NCBI GenBank assembly: GCA_002389385.1
Contig: DGOK01000007.1
Span: 24,871-41,404 of the forward strand
DNA: 16,534 bases
Source: Rhodospirillaceae bacterium UBA4468
GTDB lineage: Bacteria; Pseudomonadota; Alphaproteobacteria; Rhodospirillales; Casp-alpha2
Reading direction: 5' to 3'
The stretch's first letter is position 1, and every line of letters starts with the position of its first letter. The notes below the pieces were generated by a model. That model was not told where the DNA came from and did no database searches. It was given only the letters and a program-made list of their open reading frames with translations. Below, one piece after another: positions 1-5,687 of the stretch. The position numbers and the translations under genes were made by a program.

Positions 1-1532
1 GTGATGTCGAATGGGCAGAAGATGGTAAAACACTTTTCTATACAGTCCTGGATGAAAGCCATCGTCCGTCAAAAGTCATGCGACATATTCTGGGGACTGA
101 CAGCGCTGATGACGTCGAAGTCTTTGAAGAAACAGACCCTGGATTTTTCATCGGGCTGTCCAAGACTGAAAGCCGTCGATACCTGCTGATCGATAATCAT
201 GATCATCAAACATCCGAAGTTTGGCTTATCCCATCTGACAAACCAGATACTGCGCCCGCGCTGATTGCGGCGCGCGAGCCCGGCGTTGAGTACAGTGTGT
301 CTGAACGAGACGGCAAGCTCATCATCTTAACAAATGCTGATGGTGCCGTTGATTTCAAACTGGTCACAACATCCATCGACGCGCCGTCGCGTGAAAACTG
401 GCAGGACCTCATCCCGCACACGCTGGGCAAACTCATCGTGACCGCAGGCGTTTTCGCCGACTATCTGGTGCGGCTTGAACGTGTGAATGCGTTGCCGCAG
501 ATAAACATACGCAACTGGGAAACCCTCAAAGAAGAAACCATCTCGTTTGAAGAAGAAGCTTACGCCTTGGGCCTCGAAGGTGGATACGAATTCAAAACAG
601 ATGCCTTGCGGATGTCCTATTCTTCACCAACAACGCCGCGCCAGGTTTTCGATTATAACATGCAAACCGGTATAAGGACTCTCCTCAAGCAAGACGAAGT
701 TCCGTCAGGCCACAACCCGGCTGATTATGTTACCCGGCGTATTCAAGCTGTTGCCGGTGATGGTGAGCTTGTCCCCGTCACTGTGGTCTATCGCAGCGAC
801 TTGATCCTTGATGGGTCCATGCCGACACTTTTGTACGGCTATGGCAGTTACGGCATGTCGATGCCGGCGTCTTTCGTCACGTCACGCTTAAGTCTTGTCG
901 ACCGGGGTTTTGTTTATGCCATCGCCCACATTCGGGGCGGCATGGAGAAGGGCTACAATTGGTATCAGGACGGCAAGACGACGACGAAGATGAACACCTT
1001 CACAGATTTTATTGCCGCAGCGAACGGATTGATTGCTGAGAACCTGGCATCACCCGGCAACATTGCCATCCATGGCGGTAGTGCTGGCGGCATGCTCATG
1101 GGTGTGAGCGCCAACCTGGCGCCTGACTTGTGGCGAACTGTTGTTGCTGACGTGCCATTCGTCGACGTCCTCAACACTATGTGTGATACGTCTCTGCCCC
1201 TAACCCCTATTGAATGGCCAGAATGGGGCAATCCCATCGAAGATAAAAATGCCTACGATTACATGTTGTCTTATTCGCCTTATGAGAAAGTTGTCGCAAA
1301 AGATTATCCAGCGATCCTCGCCACTGCAGGATTAACCGATCCACGCGTGACATACTGGGAGCCCGCGAAGTGGGTCGCCAAACTTCGTGCGACCAAAACC
1401 AACGACACACCCTTGCTTATGAAAACAAATATGAGTGCAGGTCATGCAGGAGCATCTGGACGTTTTGACAGGCTTGAGGAATTAGCCTTCAACTATGCGT
1501 TCGTCATGAAGTCATTTGGCATGAAGGCATAA
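1..1532 (+). CDS. ptrB: oligopeptidase B (S9A serine peptidase), C-terminal part
   Basis: This is the 3' part of a gene that enters from the left; the frame starts at base 3 and gives 509 residues before TAA at 1530. E. coli oligopeptidase B is near 690 residues, so roughly the first 180 are outside the window. The product is a cytoplasmic prolyl-oligopeptidase-type enzyme that cuts short peptides after Lys or Arg. The first half visible is the end of the beta-propeller; the rest is the alpha/beta-hydrolase domain. The nucleophile motif GGSAGGMLMG has its Ser codon at 1080-1082. The acid lies in GLTDPRV (Asp at 1338-1340) and the His in SAGHAG (1443-1445). The stretches PFVDV, EWGNP and YWEPAKWVAKLR are very like oligopeptidase B, which separates it from prolyl oligopeptidase. 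It converges on the minus-strand gene ending at 1542, leaving 9 bases. No frameshift is seen in the part present. Confidence 0.93.
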   Translation, partial: DVEWAEDGKTLFYTVLDESHRPSKVMRHILGTDSADDVEVFEETDPGFFIGLSKTESRRYLLIDNHDHQTSEVWLIPSDKPDTAPALIAAREPGVEYSVSERDGKLIILTNADGAVDFKLVTTSIDAPSRENWQDLIPHTLGKLIVTAGVFADYLVRLERVNALPQINIRNWETLKEETISFEEEAYALGLEGGYEFKTDALRMSYSSPTTPRQVFDYNMQTGIRTLLKQDEVPSGHNPADYVTRRIQAVAGDGELVPVTVVYRSDLILDGSMPTLLYGYGSYGMSMPASFVTSRLSLVDRGFVYAIAHIRGGMEKGYNWYQDGKTTTKMNTFTDFIAAANGLIAENLASPGNIAIHGGSAGGMLMGVSANLAPDLWRTVVADVPFVDVLNTMCDTSLPLTPIEWPEWGNPIEDKNAYDYMLSYSPYEKVVAKDYPAILATAGLTDPRVTYWEPAKWVAKLRATKTNDTPLLMKTNMSAGHAGASGRFDRLEELAFNYAFVMKSFGMKA

Positions 1533-1541
1533 GCTTTTCAC

Positions 1542-2267
1542 TTAACCTGACAAATTAACCAGCGCACCAATTGGAACGGCACCGGAAATATTTGCGCTGG
1601 CACTAATCAGGCTTTGATCAAATCCATTGGTCTGTCCAAGTGCGGCTTGCAGTTGTGACAAGCGCTCCAGGCGACTTCCAACTGTTTGCGCCGCTCCACG
1701 CAATCGGGCTTCACTAAGCCGCGCCGTTTCACTTGTTGAAACATCCAGTCTGGAAATGCCTAAAGAGAATGGATCAAGTCCTTGCGGGTTAATCGTCAGT
1801 GATCCACCAAACTTTGTCGTTTGCAATTGGAAAGGCAAGCTGTTGCCGTTGATGAAACTTCCACCACGCACGGTCGTAGCTTGAGTAAGATTATTGATAA
1901 GAACAATGGCACGATCAATCTGCGTCTGAATATTACCACGCGAAACTCGAGTCCCGTTTATGGTCAAGTTCGTTTCTGAAGAGACCAGCCCATCCTGGCC
2001 AGCAACCCTGGCAAGATCTGCCAGTTCTAATAGCGCTTCCCGGATTGATGCGCCTGCAAAAACTGACTGACGTAATGTCCGATTTGCGTCAGGTAAATTA
2101 ATGGCCACTGACCGTTCAACAAACCGTCCGGCAACAATGCCATTAGATAATGCCAAGCCTTGTGCGGCATTAAATGATATCCTACCACTTCGCACAAGCC
2201 GACTTACAGCCCGCCATGAATCAAGCGCAACCGTAAGCGCACTCCCCGATGGAATTTCAAGCGCCAC
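1542..2267 (-). CDS. unrecognised protein with flagellin-like sequence
   Basis: The frame encodes 241 residues. It begins at GTG 2265-2267, with a GGGGGA purine run 9 bases upstream. The frame is open for a further 11 codons up to TAA but contains no other start. I see no signal peptide or membrane segment; composition is rich in Ser, Asn, Leu, Gln and Ala, as in secreted fibrous proteins. Residues 71-95 look like a helix. Residues 110-148 (IDRAIVLINNLTQATTVRGG then SFINGN) and 167-211 (SLGISRLDVSTSETA followed by a heptad-like helix) resemble the D1 segments of flagellin, where a similar LGLxxLDVST phrase precedes the C-terminal helix. The conserved flagellin N-terminus is absent, so this is not an ordinary filament subunit. 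No flagellar gene is nearby. It lies 63 bases beyond slyX. The flagellin relation is an inference from sequence texture; function unknown. Confidence 0.65.
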   Translation of the reverse strand: MALEIPSGSALTVALDSWRAVSRLVRSGRISFNAAQGLALSNGIVAGRFVERSVAINLPDANRTLRQSVFAGASIREALLELADLARVAGQDGLVSSETNLTINGTRVSRGNIQTQIDRAIVLINNLTQATTVRGGSFINGNSLPFQLQTTKFGGSLTINPQGLDPFSLGISRLDVSTSETARLSEARLRGAAQTVGSRLERLSQLQAALGQTNGFDQSLISASANISGAVPIGALVNLSG

Positions 2268-2330
2268 CCCCGTGTATCCCCCTTGGCCATTGGCTGAAGG
2301 TTACTTTTTTATTTTTAGTATAGCATACAA

Positions 2331-2534
2331 TTAATAATGTGGCGGACGTCGGTCGGCTTCTTCTTCTGGGTCTATGTCGGCTTTGGTTGCATCAAGTTTT
2401 GAGATTTGACGGCGTAACTTTTCAATCGATTCCCATTGCTCTGTAATCACATCACTCAGTTCATTAATCGTCTGCTCTTGATGCGTCACCGTCATCTCAA
2501 GTTCTGTTATTCTTTTATCAAATTCGTCGCTCAT
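2331..2534 (-). CDS. slyX: SlyX family protein
   Basis: A 67-residue protein beginning ATG at 2532-2534. A good Shine-Dalgarno (AAGGAT) sits about 7 bases upstream, which decides the start against a longer in-frame reading that would run back into the preceding gene. Residues about 5-50 form one continuous heptad-rich coiled coil (ITELEMTVTHQEQTINEL and onward). The protein ends in RRPPHY, the C-terminus characteristic of SlyX proteins. SlyX is a small coiled-coil protein of unclear biochemical role; the name comes from its position next to slyD in enterobacteria, which is not the case here. The gene starts 10 bases after the stop of the PLP enzyme, so the two are almost certainly co-transcribed. 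Whether this is functionally meaningful is unknown. Confidence 0.85.
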   Translation of the reverse strand: MSDEFDKRITELEMTVTHQEQTINELSDVITEQWESIEKLRRQISKLDATKADIDPEEEADRRPPHY

Positions 2535-2544
2535 CAATGCATCC

Positions 2545-3666
2545 TTAGCGTATCGCACCGCGCGCAGTAATCTCCCAGAGATCAACCACACATCCACCTT
2601 TTACAACCACGTACCAGTCATAAAGATTAACCGTCGGATCGCAATGCCCAGGGATGATGCGGAGCTTTTCACCCAAGATCACGTCGCGCGCCGCTTTTTC
2701 TAAAATCAGCGTGCCGTGGTCGTCCGATGGGCGCTGATACCGCGCACCAGGAATATCTGCGACCCAAGGCATCCCCTGATCATTGCCGAGCGCCTTATGG
2801 CCTGCGTCGACAACCGCTTTTCCAGGCTTCGTCGCACTCATCACTGTCACAAGCACGTAAAGACTATGGCGAAAATCTGTGAACGGATCGCCTTGCTCGT
2901 CTTTGTTTTGAGCATAATCCGCATCCATAAAGATATACGAGCCACATTGCATTTCCTGATAAATGCCACTGGTCGCTTCAAAGCGAAAACTACCTGTGCC
3001 AGCACCCGTCACCGTCGGTACGTCGATGCCGATCTTTGCAATCTCAGCTAAGGTCTCTTTGACCAGATCGCAGGTGCCACCAATAGCAGCCCCTCGCTCA
3101 TTGGCCGTGCGGATATGCTGTGCAGAACCATGATATGCCTGAAGCCCCTGAAAGTTGAGCCCTTCCTCAGCATCAACAATCCCCACAAGATCGGCCGCAG
3201 CCTTACCCGGTGCAATGCCACAACGTCCGGCACCAACATCGATCTCAACATAAACATCAAGTTCAACACCGGCATCCCGCGCAACCTGACCTAAGTCCTG
3301 CGCATTGGTCGCATCGTCGACACAAATGCCAATTGTTGCATCCTTTGCCAAAGCCGCCAGACGCTTGAGTTTCTTCTCTCCCCAGATCTCGTTTGTGACG
3401 AGGACGTTGTTCACACCACCCGCCACCATCGCTTCTGCTTCGCCAACCTTTTGGCAGCAAACACCAATCGCCCCCGCAGCCATCTGCCTAAGCGCAATCT
3501 CTGGACACTTATGTGTCTTGGAATGTGCGCGCAGTCGAACACCGTAATCGCTTACGGTTTGCGCAAGCTTTGCAATATTCGCTTCGAAAGCATCGAGATC
3601 GATGATGAGCGCAGGTGTGTCGATGTCTTGGAGATTATCGCCAATTTCGGCGGGAGGGAGTGTCAT
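2545..3666 (-). CDS. PLP-dependent D-threonine / 3-hydroxy-D-aspartate aldolase-like enzyme
   Basis: A 373-residue fold-type III (alanine-racemase-type) enzyme of the D-threonine aldolase/D-serine dehydratase (DSD1) family, full length for the group. The PLP lysine should be Lys50 in RAHSKTHK. The metal-binding His341 and Cys343 sit in PGHCDP near the C-terminus. Other family blocks are CCQKVGEAEAM, VTNEIWGEKK, EIDVGAGRCG, QAYHGSAQH and MQCGSYIFMDADY. These blocks are closest, from memory, to 3-hydroxy-D-aspartate aldolase (BhcC/DhaA), which splits beta-hydroxyaspartate into glycine and glyoxylate. Other genes of the beta-hydroxyaspartate cycle are not here, so substrate is uncertain; D-threonine, D-allothreonine or D-serine are alternatives. 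It starts at ATG 3664-3666, has its own promoter candidate, and is followed by slyX after 10 bases. It is divergent from hsp20. Family assignment is firm, substrate is not. Confidence 0.88.
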   Translation of the reverse strand: MTLPPAEIGDNLQDIDTPALIIDLDAFEANIAKLAQTVSDYGVRLRAHSKTHKCPEIALRQMAAGAIGVCCQKVGEAEAMVAGGVNNVLVTNEIWGEKKLKRLAALAKDATIGICVDDATNAQDLGQVARDAGVELDVYVEIDVGAGRCGIAPGKAAADLVGIVDAEEGLNFQGLQAYHGSAQHIRTANERGAAIGGTCDLVKETLAEIAKIGIDVPTVTGAGTGSFRFEATSGIYQEMQCGSYIFMDADYAQNKDEQGDPFTDFRHSLYVLVTVMSATKPGKAVVDAGHKALGNDQGMPWVADIPGARYQRPSDDHGTLILEKAARDVILGEKLRIIPGHCDPTVNLYDWYVVVKGGCVVDLWEITARGAIR

Positions 3667-3700
3667 GTTTAATTACCTATCCAAATGTCGAGATACGCGG

Positions 3701-3730
3701 AGCATACCGGGCATATGTCTACATTGTCAC
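3701..3730 (-). promoter_or_regulatory. candidate sigma-70 promoter of the aldolase-slyX operon
   Basis: Reading the minus strand, a -35 GTGACA (3725-3730) is followed after 18 bases by a -10 TATGCT (3701-3706). These match the consensus at 5 and 4 of 6 positions. The start would lie about 28 bases before the ATG at 3666. The position is back-to-back with the hsp20 promoter candidate, the two -35 elements being 16 bases apart. No experiment supports this; it is pattern matching. Confidence 0.4.
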
Positions 3731-3746
3731 GTTGAGCGGTCATGGG

Positions 3747-3776
3747 CTTGACTTAAGCTCTCCATGAACCACATTT
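3747..3776 (+). promoter_or_regulatory. candidate heat-shock (RpoH-type) promoter of hsp20
   Basis: CTTGAC at 3747-3752 fits the -35 box shared by RpoH and RpoD promoters. Sixteen bases further, CCACATTT (3769-3776) is a partial match to the RpoH -10 (CCCCATNT type). No good TATAAT-like box lies at the standard distance, which favours RpoH over RpoD, as expected for a small heat-shock gene. Transcription from here gives a leader of roughly 90 bases. The -10 match is imperfect, so confidence is limited. Confidence 0.35.
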
Positions 3777-3786
3777 ATGGTGTTCA
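3765..3786. promoter_or_regulatory. interrupted palindrome over the hsp20 promoter, possible operator
   Basis: TGAAC (3765-3769) and GTTCA (3782-3786) are exact inverted arms. Inside them CAT (3772-3774) and ATG (3777-3779) are also symmetric, so 8 of 11 base pairs of the 22-base dyad match. It covers the presumed -10 region of hsp20. This size and spacing suit a dimeric helix-turn-helix repressor, but no regulator can be named. The other possibility is chance symmetry. Confidence 0.3.
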
Positions 3787-3836
3787 ATCTATATGCTCAT
3801 GGTGGGATATAGATCACAGGCGCCAGTATTTCTGGG

Positions 3837-3871
3837 CTCAATAACGACCTCGCCCAACGGGAGGTTTGGAG
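3837..3871 (+). promoter_or_regulatory. leader hairpin covering the hsp20 ribosome-binding site (possible RNA thermometer)
   Basis: ACCTC (3847-3851) pairs with GAGGT (3861-3865), continued by CC/GG (3853-3854 with 3859-3860) across one bulged G, with a CAAC loop. This buries the purine run GGGAGG at 3859-3864. An outer helix, CTCAA (3837-3841) with TTGGAG (3866-3871, one bulged G), would also cover the nearer Shine-Dalgarno GGAG at 3868-3871, which is 6 bases from ATG 3878. A small hairpin CCAG/CTGG lies just upstream at 3823-3835. Imperfect, bulged stems over the ribosome-binding site are how ROSE-type thermometers control small heat-shock genes in alphaproteobacteria. The thermometer role is inferred; folding was done by eye. 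Confidence 0.4.
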
Positions 3872-3877
3872 ATAGCG

Positions 3878-4321
3878 ATGACTGTATTTAACAATCCCCA
3901 CATGCTCGGTTTCGACCATTTTGAGCGCATTCTCGATCGTGCCGTAAAGGCTTCTGCCGAAGGCTATCCGCCTTATAACATTGAGCAAACCGGCGAGAAC
4001 GATATTTGTATCACTCTGGCTGTTGCAGGATTCTCGATGGATGACCTCAGCGTTTCCGTCGAAGACAACCAACTGGTTTTTCGTGGCAAGCAAGTAGATG
4101 ACATCGGTGAGCGCATCTTTATCCACCGCGGCATTGCTGCACGACAGTTCCAGAGAGCATTCGTCTTGGCAGAAGGCATCGATGTTGTCGGTGCGACACT
4201 CGATAATGGCTTACTGAATGTAGATCTTCACCGCGAAGTGCCTGAGCCAGAAATCAAAACTATTAAGATTCAAAGCGGCAAGACTAAGGCGCAGACCATA
4301 GATATGGATTCTGACAGCTAG
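3878..4321 (+). CDS. small heat-shock protein, Hsp20/IbpA family
   Basis: A 147-residue ATP-independent holdase that binds unfolding proteins in the cytoplasm as large oligomers. The N-terminal arm reads MTVFNNPHMLGFDHFERILD, the alphaproteobacterial form of the IbpA-like start. The alpha-crystallin domain runs from about residue 32 (PPYNIEQTGENDICITLAVA) to about 128, with GFSMDDLSVSVEDNQLVFRG in the middle and the conserved GATLDNGLLNVDL near its end. A C-terminal tail with PEIKTIKI carries the IxI-type motif used in oligomer assembly. I chose ATG 3878 because GGAG lies 6 bases before it; a TTG at 3866 in the same frame is less likely. It is transcribed alone, divergent from the aldolase and convergent with ptsN. 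Regulation is probably by heat, at promoter and leader level. Confidence 0.92.
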   Translation: MTVFNNPHMLGFDHFERILDRAVKASAEGYPPYNIEQTGENDICITLAVAGFSMDDLSVSVEDNQLVFRGKQVDDIGERIFIHRGIAARQFQRAFVLAEGIDVVGATLDNGLLNVDLHREVPEPEIKTIKIQSGKTKAQTIDMDSDS

Positions 4322-4359
4322 GCTGCAAATAAAATCATATTCGTGTTTTAAAAACCGCG

Positions 4360-4824
4360 TTAAGCTGCGCGTATTTCCTGCGACTCGGTCAATATCGCGG
4401 ATAATGCGTCGACTTCGCCAGTGCCGCGCAATTTCTCGCAGGTATTTTGATCTCGGAGCAATCTTGAGACCCGTGCCAATGCTTTAAGGTGATCGGCGCC
4501 TGCTTCTTCAGGTGCGAGCAAGACAAAGATCAAGTCTACCGGACGTTCGTCAATTGATTGAAAATCAACAGGCTTTTCAAGGCGCGCAAAGATTCCGTAA
4601 AGACGATCGAGTTCTGGCAATTTGCCATGAGGGATTGCGATCCCGGATCCAACGCCCGTTGTGCCAAGACGCTCGCGGTCCATCAGCACGGCAAAGATCT
4701 TGCGCTCATCAATGTTCGTAATATCAGCAGCACGCCGCGCCAGTTCCTGCAAAACTTGCTTTTTACTGGTCGCGCGAAGATTTGCTACGACGCATTCACC
4801 ATCAAGAAGATCGGTAAGTTCCAT
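4360..4824 (-). CDS. ptsN: nitrogen PTS enzyme IIA (EIIA-Ntr)
   Basis: A 154-residue cytoplasmic phosphocarrier, normal length for the family. The phosphorylated histidine is His66 in GIAIPHGK, preceded by RERLGTTGVGSG, which is the signature of PTS EIIA type 2 domains in the nitrogen branch. It receives phosphate from NPr and regulates rather than transports: in other proteobacteria it affects potassium uptake, nitrogen response and (p)ppGpp enzymes. It is the last recognisable gene of the rpoN cluster, beginning 60 bases after hpf; rapZ and npr, which follow in gammaproteobacteria, are not here. The downstream neighbour hsp20 points towards it with only 38 bases between stops. No clear hairpin-plus-T-run terminator is seen in that gap. 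Confidence 0.95.
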   Translation of the reverse strand: MELTDLLDGECVVANLRATSKKQVLQELARRAADITNIDERKIFAVLMDRERLGTTGVGSGIAIPHGKLPELDRLYGIFARLEKPVDFQSIDERPVDLIFVLLAPEEAGADHLKALARVSRLLRDQNTCEKLRGTGEVDALSAILTESQEIRAA

Positions 4825-4884
4825 TCTCTCGTCCCACCTAAAGTTAGGCTAACACAAATTCAATATTATTTACGGCGCGTACAT

Positions 4885-5472
4885 TTAGTCTGCTGCGCCA
4901 CTTGGTGATGGATCAATCCATCCGATATTTCCATCTTTCCGATGGTATACAACGCTTAACGTTCCCGTCTTGGAATTGCGGAACATAAGAACCGGCAAAT
5001 CTGCCAAGTCCATACGCATCACCGCTTCACTGACTGAGATTGTCATAATGTCTGTTTGCATTTCCGCAACGATAATCGGCTGCGCGTCTGCTTCGACTTC
5101 AGTTTCGCTATCATCACCCTGGATAACGTATTGCTGCGCCATCATGATGACTTCGTCTTTACTCGGACGGCGCCGCTGATCATCGACTAGGCGGCGCTTA
5201 TAGCGACGCAGTTGCTTGGAAATACGAGCAAGGGCTATATCAAATGCGGGATAAGCCTCATCAGCTTCGCCTCGCCCTTGAATGATGATGCCGCGTGGGC
5301 CCGGGTGCACCGTAATATCAACATGCATGCGCGCGCCTTCGCGTGACAATGTCACATTCGCATCAAGAGCTTGGTCGAAGTACTTCGTAACCGAATCGGT
5401 AAGATGATTTTCCGCGTGCTCGCGAAATGCATCACCAACGTCAACATGCTTGCCGGAAATTGAGATTTCCAT
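4885..5472 (-). CDS. hpf: ribosome hibernation promoting factor, long form
   Basis: A 195-residue long HPF. The N-terminal S30AE/YfiA domain (about 1-98, starting MEISISGKHVDVGDAFREH) binds the decoding site of resting ribosomes. After a charged linker, the C-terminal domain (about 132-190, including MTISVSEAVMRMDLADLPVL) is the dimerising part that joins two 70S ribosomes into 100S particles. Short HPF of E. coli lacks this second domain. I chose ATG 5470-5472, preceded by AAAGGTG; this start matches the family N-terminus. A TTG at 5532 in the same frame would add 20 residues with no family support. The gene follows a 22-codon ORF whose stop is 2 bases before this ATG. It lies between rpoN and ptsN as in most proteobacteria. 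Confidence 0.94.
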   Translation of the reverse strand: MEISISGKHVDVGDAFREHAENHLTDSVTKYFDQALDANVTLSREGARMHVDITVHPGPRGIIIQGRGEADEAYPAFDIALARISKQLRRYKRRLVDDQRRRPSKDEVIMMAQQYVIQGDDSETEVEADAQPIIVAEMQTDIMTISVSEAVMRMDLADLPVLMFRNSKTGTLSVVYHRKDGNIGWIDPSPSGAAD

Positions 5473-5474
5473 GA

Positions 5475-5543
5475 TTACTGCACCTTTAAGTATTTGATTA
5501 TAAAGATTTCTTCGACCTCGTAGGAAGCGCAATCAGGCGTCAT
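5475..5543 (-). CDS. possible 22-codon leader ORF of hpf
   Basis: ATG at 5541-5543 is preceded by AAAAGGAG at a spacing of 5 bases, a stronger ribosome-binding site than that of hpf itself. The ORF encodes MTPDCASYEVEE followed by IFIIKYLKVQ and ends TAA, with only two bases before the hpf ATG. The Shine-Dalgarno of hpf lies inside its last codons. This arrangement would allow translational coupling: ribosomes finishing the leader could restart at hpf. The -10 of the promoter candidate ends about 29 bases before this ATG, which gives a short 5' UTR of about 20 bases and fits. I do not recognise the peptide. It could be a chance ORF, but ribosome-binding site, promoter and stop position are coherent. 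Confidence 0.45.
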   Translation of the reverse strand: MTPDCASYEVEEIFIIKYLKVQ

Positions 5544-5571
5544 CCGAGCTCCTTTTCGAAACCGTGGGCGG

Positions 5572-5600
5572 ACCCTAGTGACGTGGTCCCGCGAAGTCAA
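5572..5600 (-). promoter_or_regulatory. candidate sigma-70 promoter of hpf-ptsN
   Basis: On the minus strand, TTGACT (5595-5600) is followed by exactly 17 bases and TAGGGT (5572-5577). The -35 is 5/6; the -10 is weak (3/6). This would give hpf and ptsN a transcript of their own in addition to readthrough from rpoN, as is known for other rpoN clusters. I saw no GG-N10-GC sigma-54 element of quality in this spacer. Confidence 0.4.
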
Positions 5601-5622
5601 TACGAGAAGCATTTGCATAAGA

Positions 5623-5643
5623 CGATGTTACGACAAAACATCG
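5623..5643. repeat. inverted repeat upstream of the hpf promoter
   Basis: CGATGTT (5623-5629) and AACATCG (5637-5643) are a perfect 7-base inverted repeat around a 7-base centre. It lies 22 bases upstream of the presumed hpf -35 and 44 bases past the rpoN stop. Without a following T-run it is a poor terminator in either direction. An activator or repressor site, or chance, are the options. Confidence 0.3.
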
Positions 5644-5687
5644 AAAATGTCACCTTCATGTAGGCTTAAAGAGAATAAAAATAAGCT

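Noticed and set aside
1546..1564. TTAACC direct repeat 13 bases apart, reminiscent of CtrA sites
   Set aside because: It lies in the last codons of the flagellin-like gene and the TTAA spacing is 9, not 7.
2716..3051. 111-codon plus-strand frame opposite the aldolase gene
   Set aside because: The sense strand encodes uninterrupted conserved aldolase motifs over the whole span.
5473..5532. N-terminal extension of HPF from TTG 5532
   Set aside because: Family alignment starts at MEISISG, which has its own ribosome-binding site; the extension overlaps the better leader ORF.
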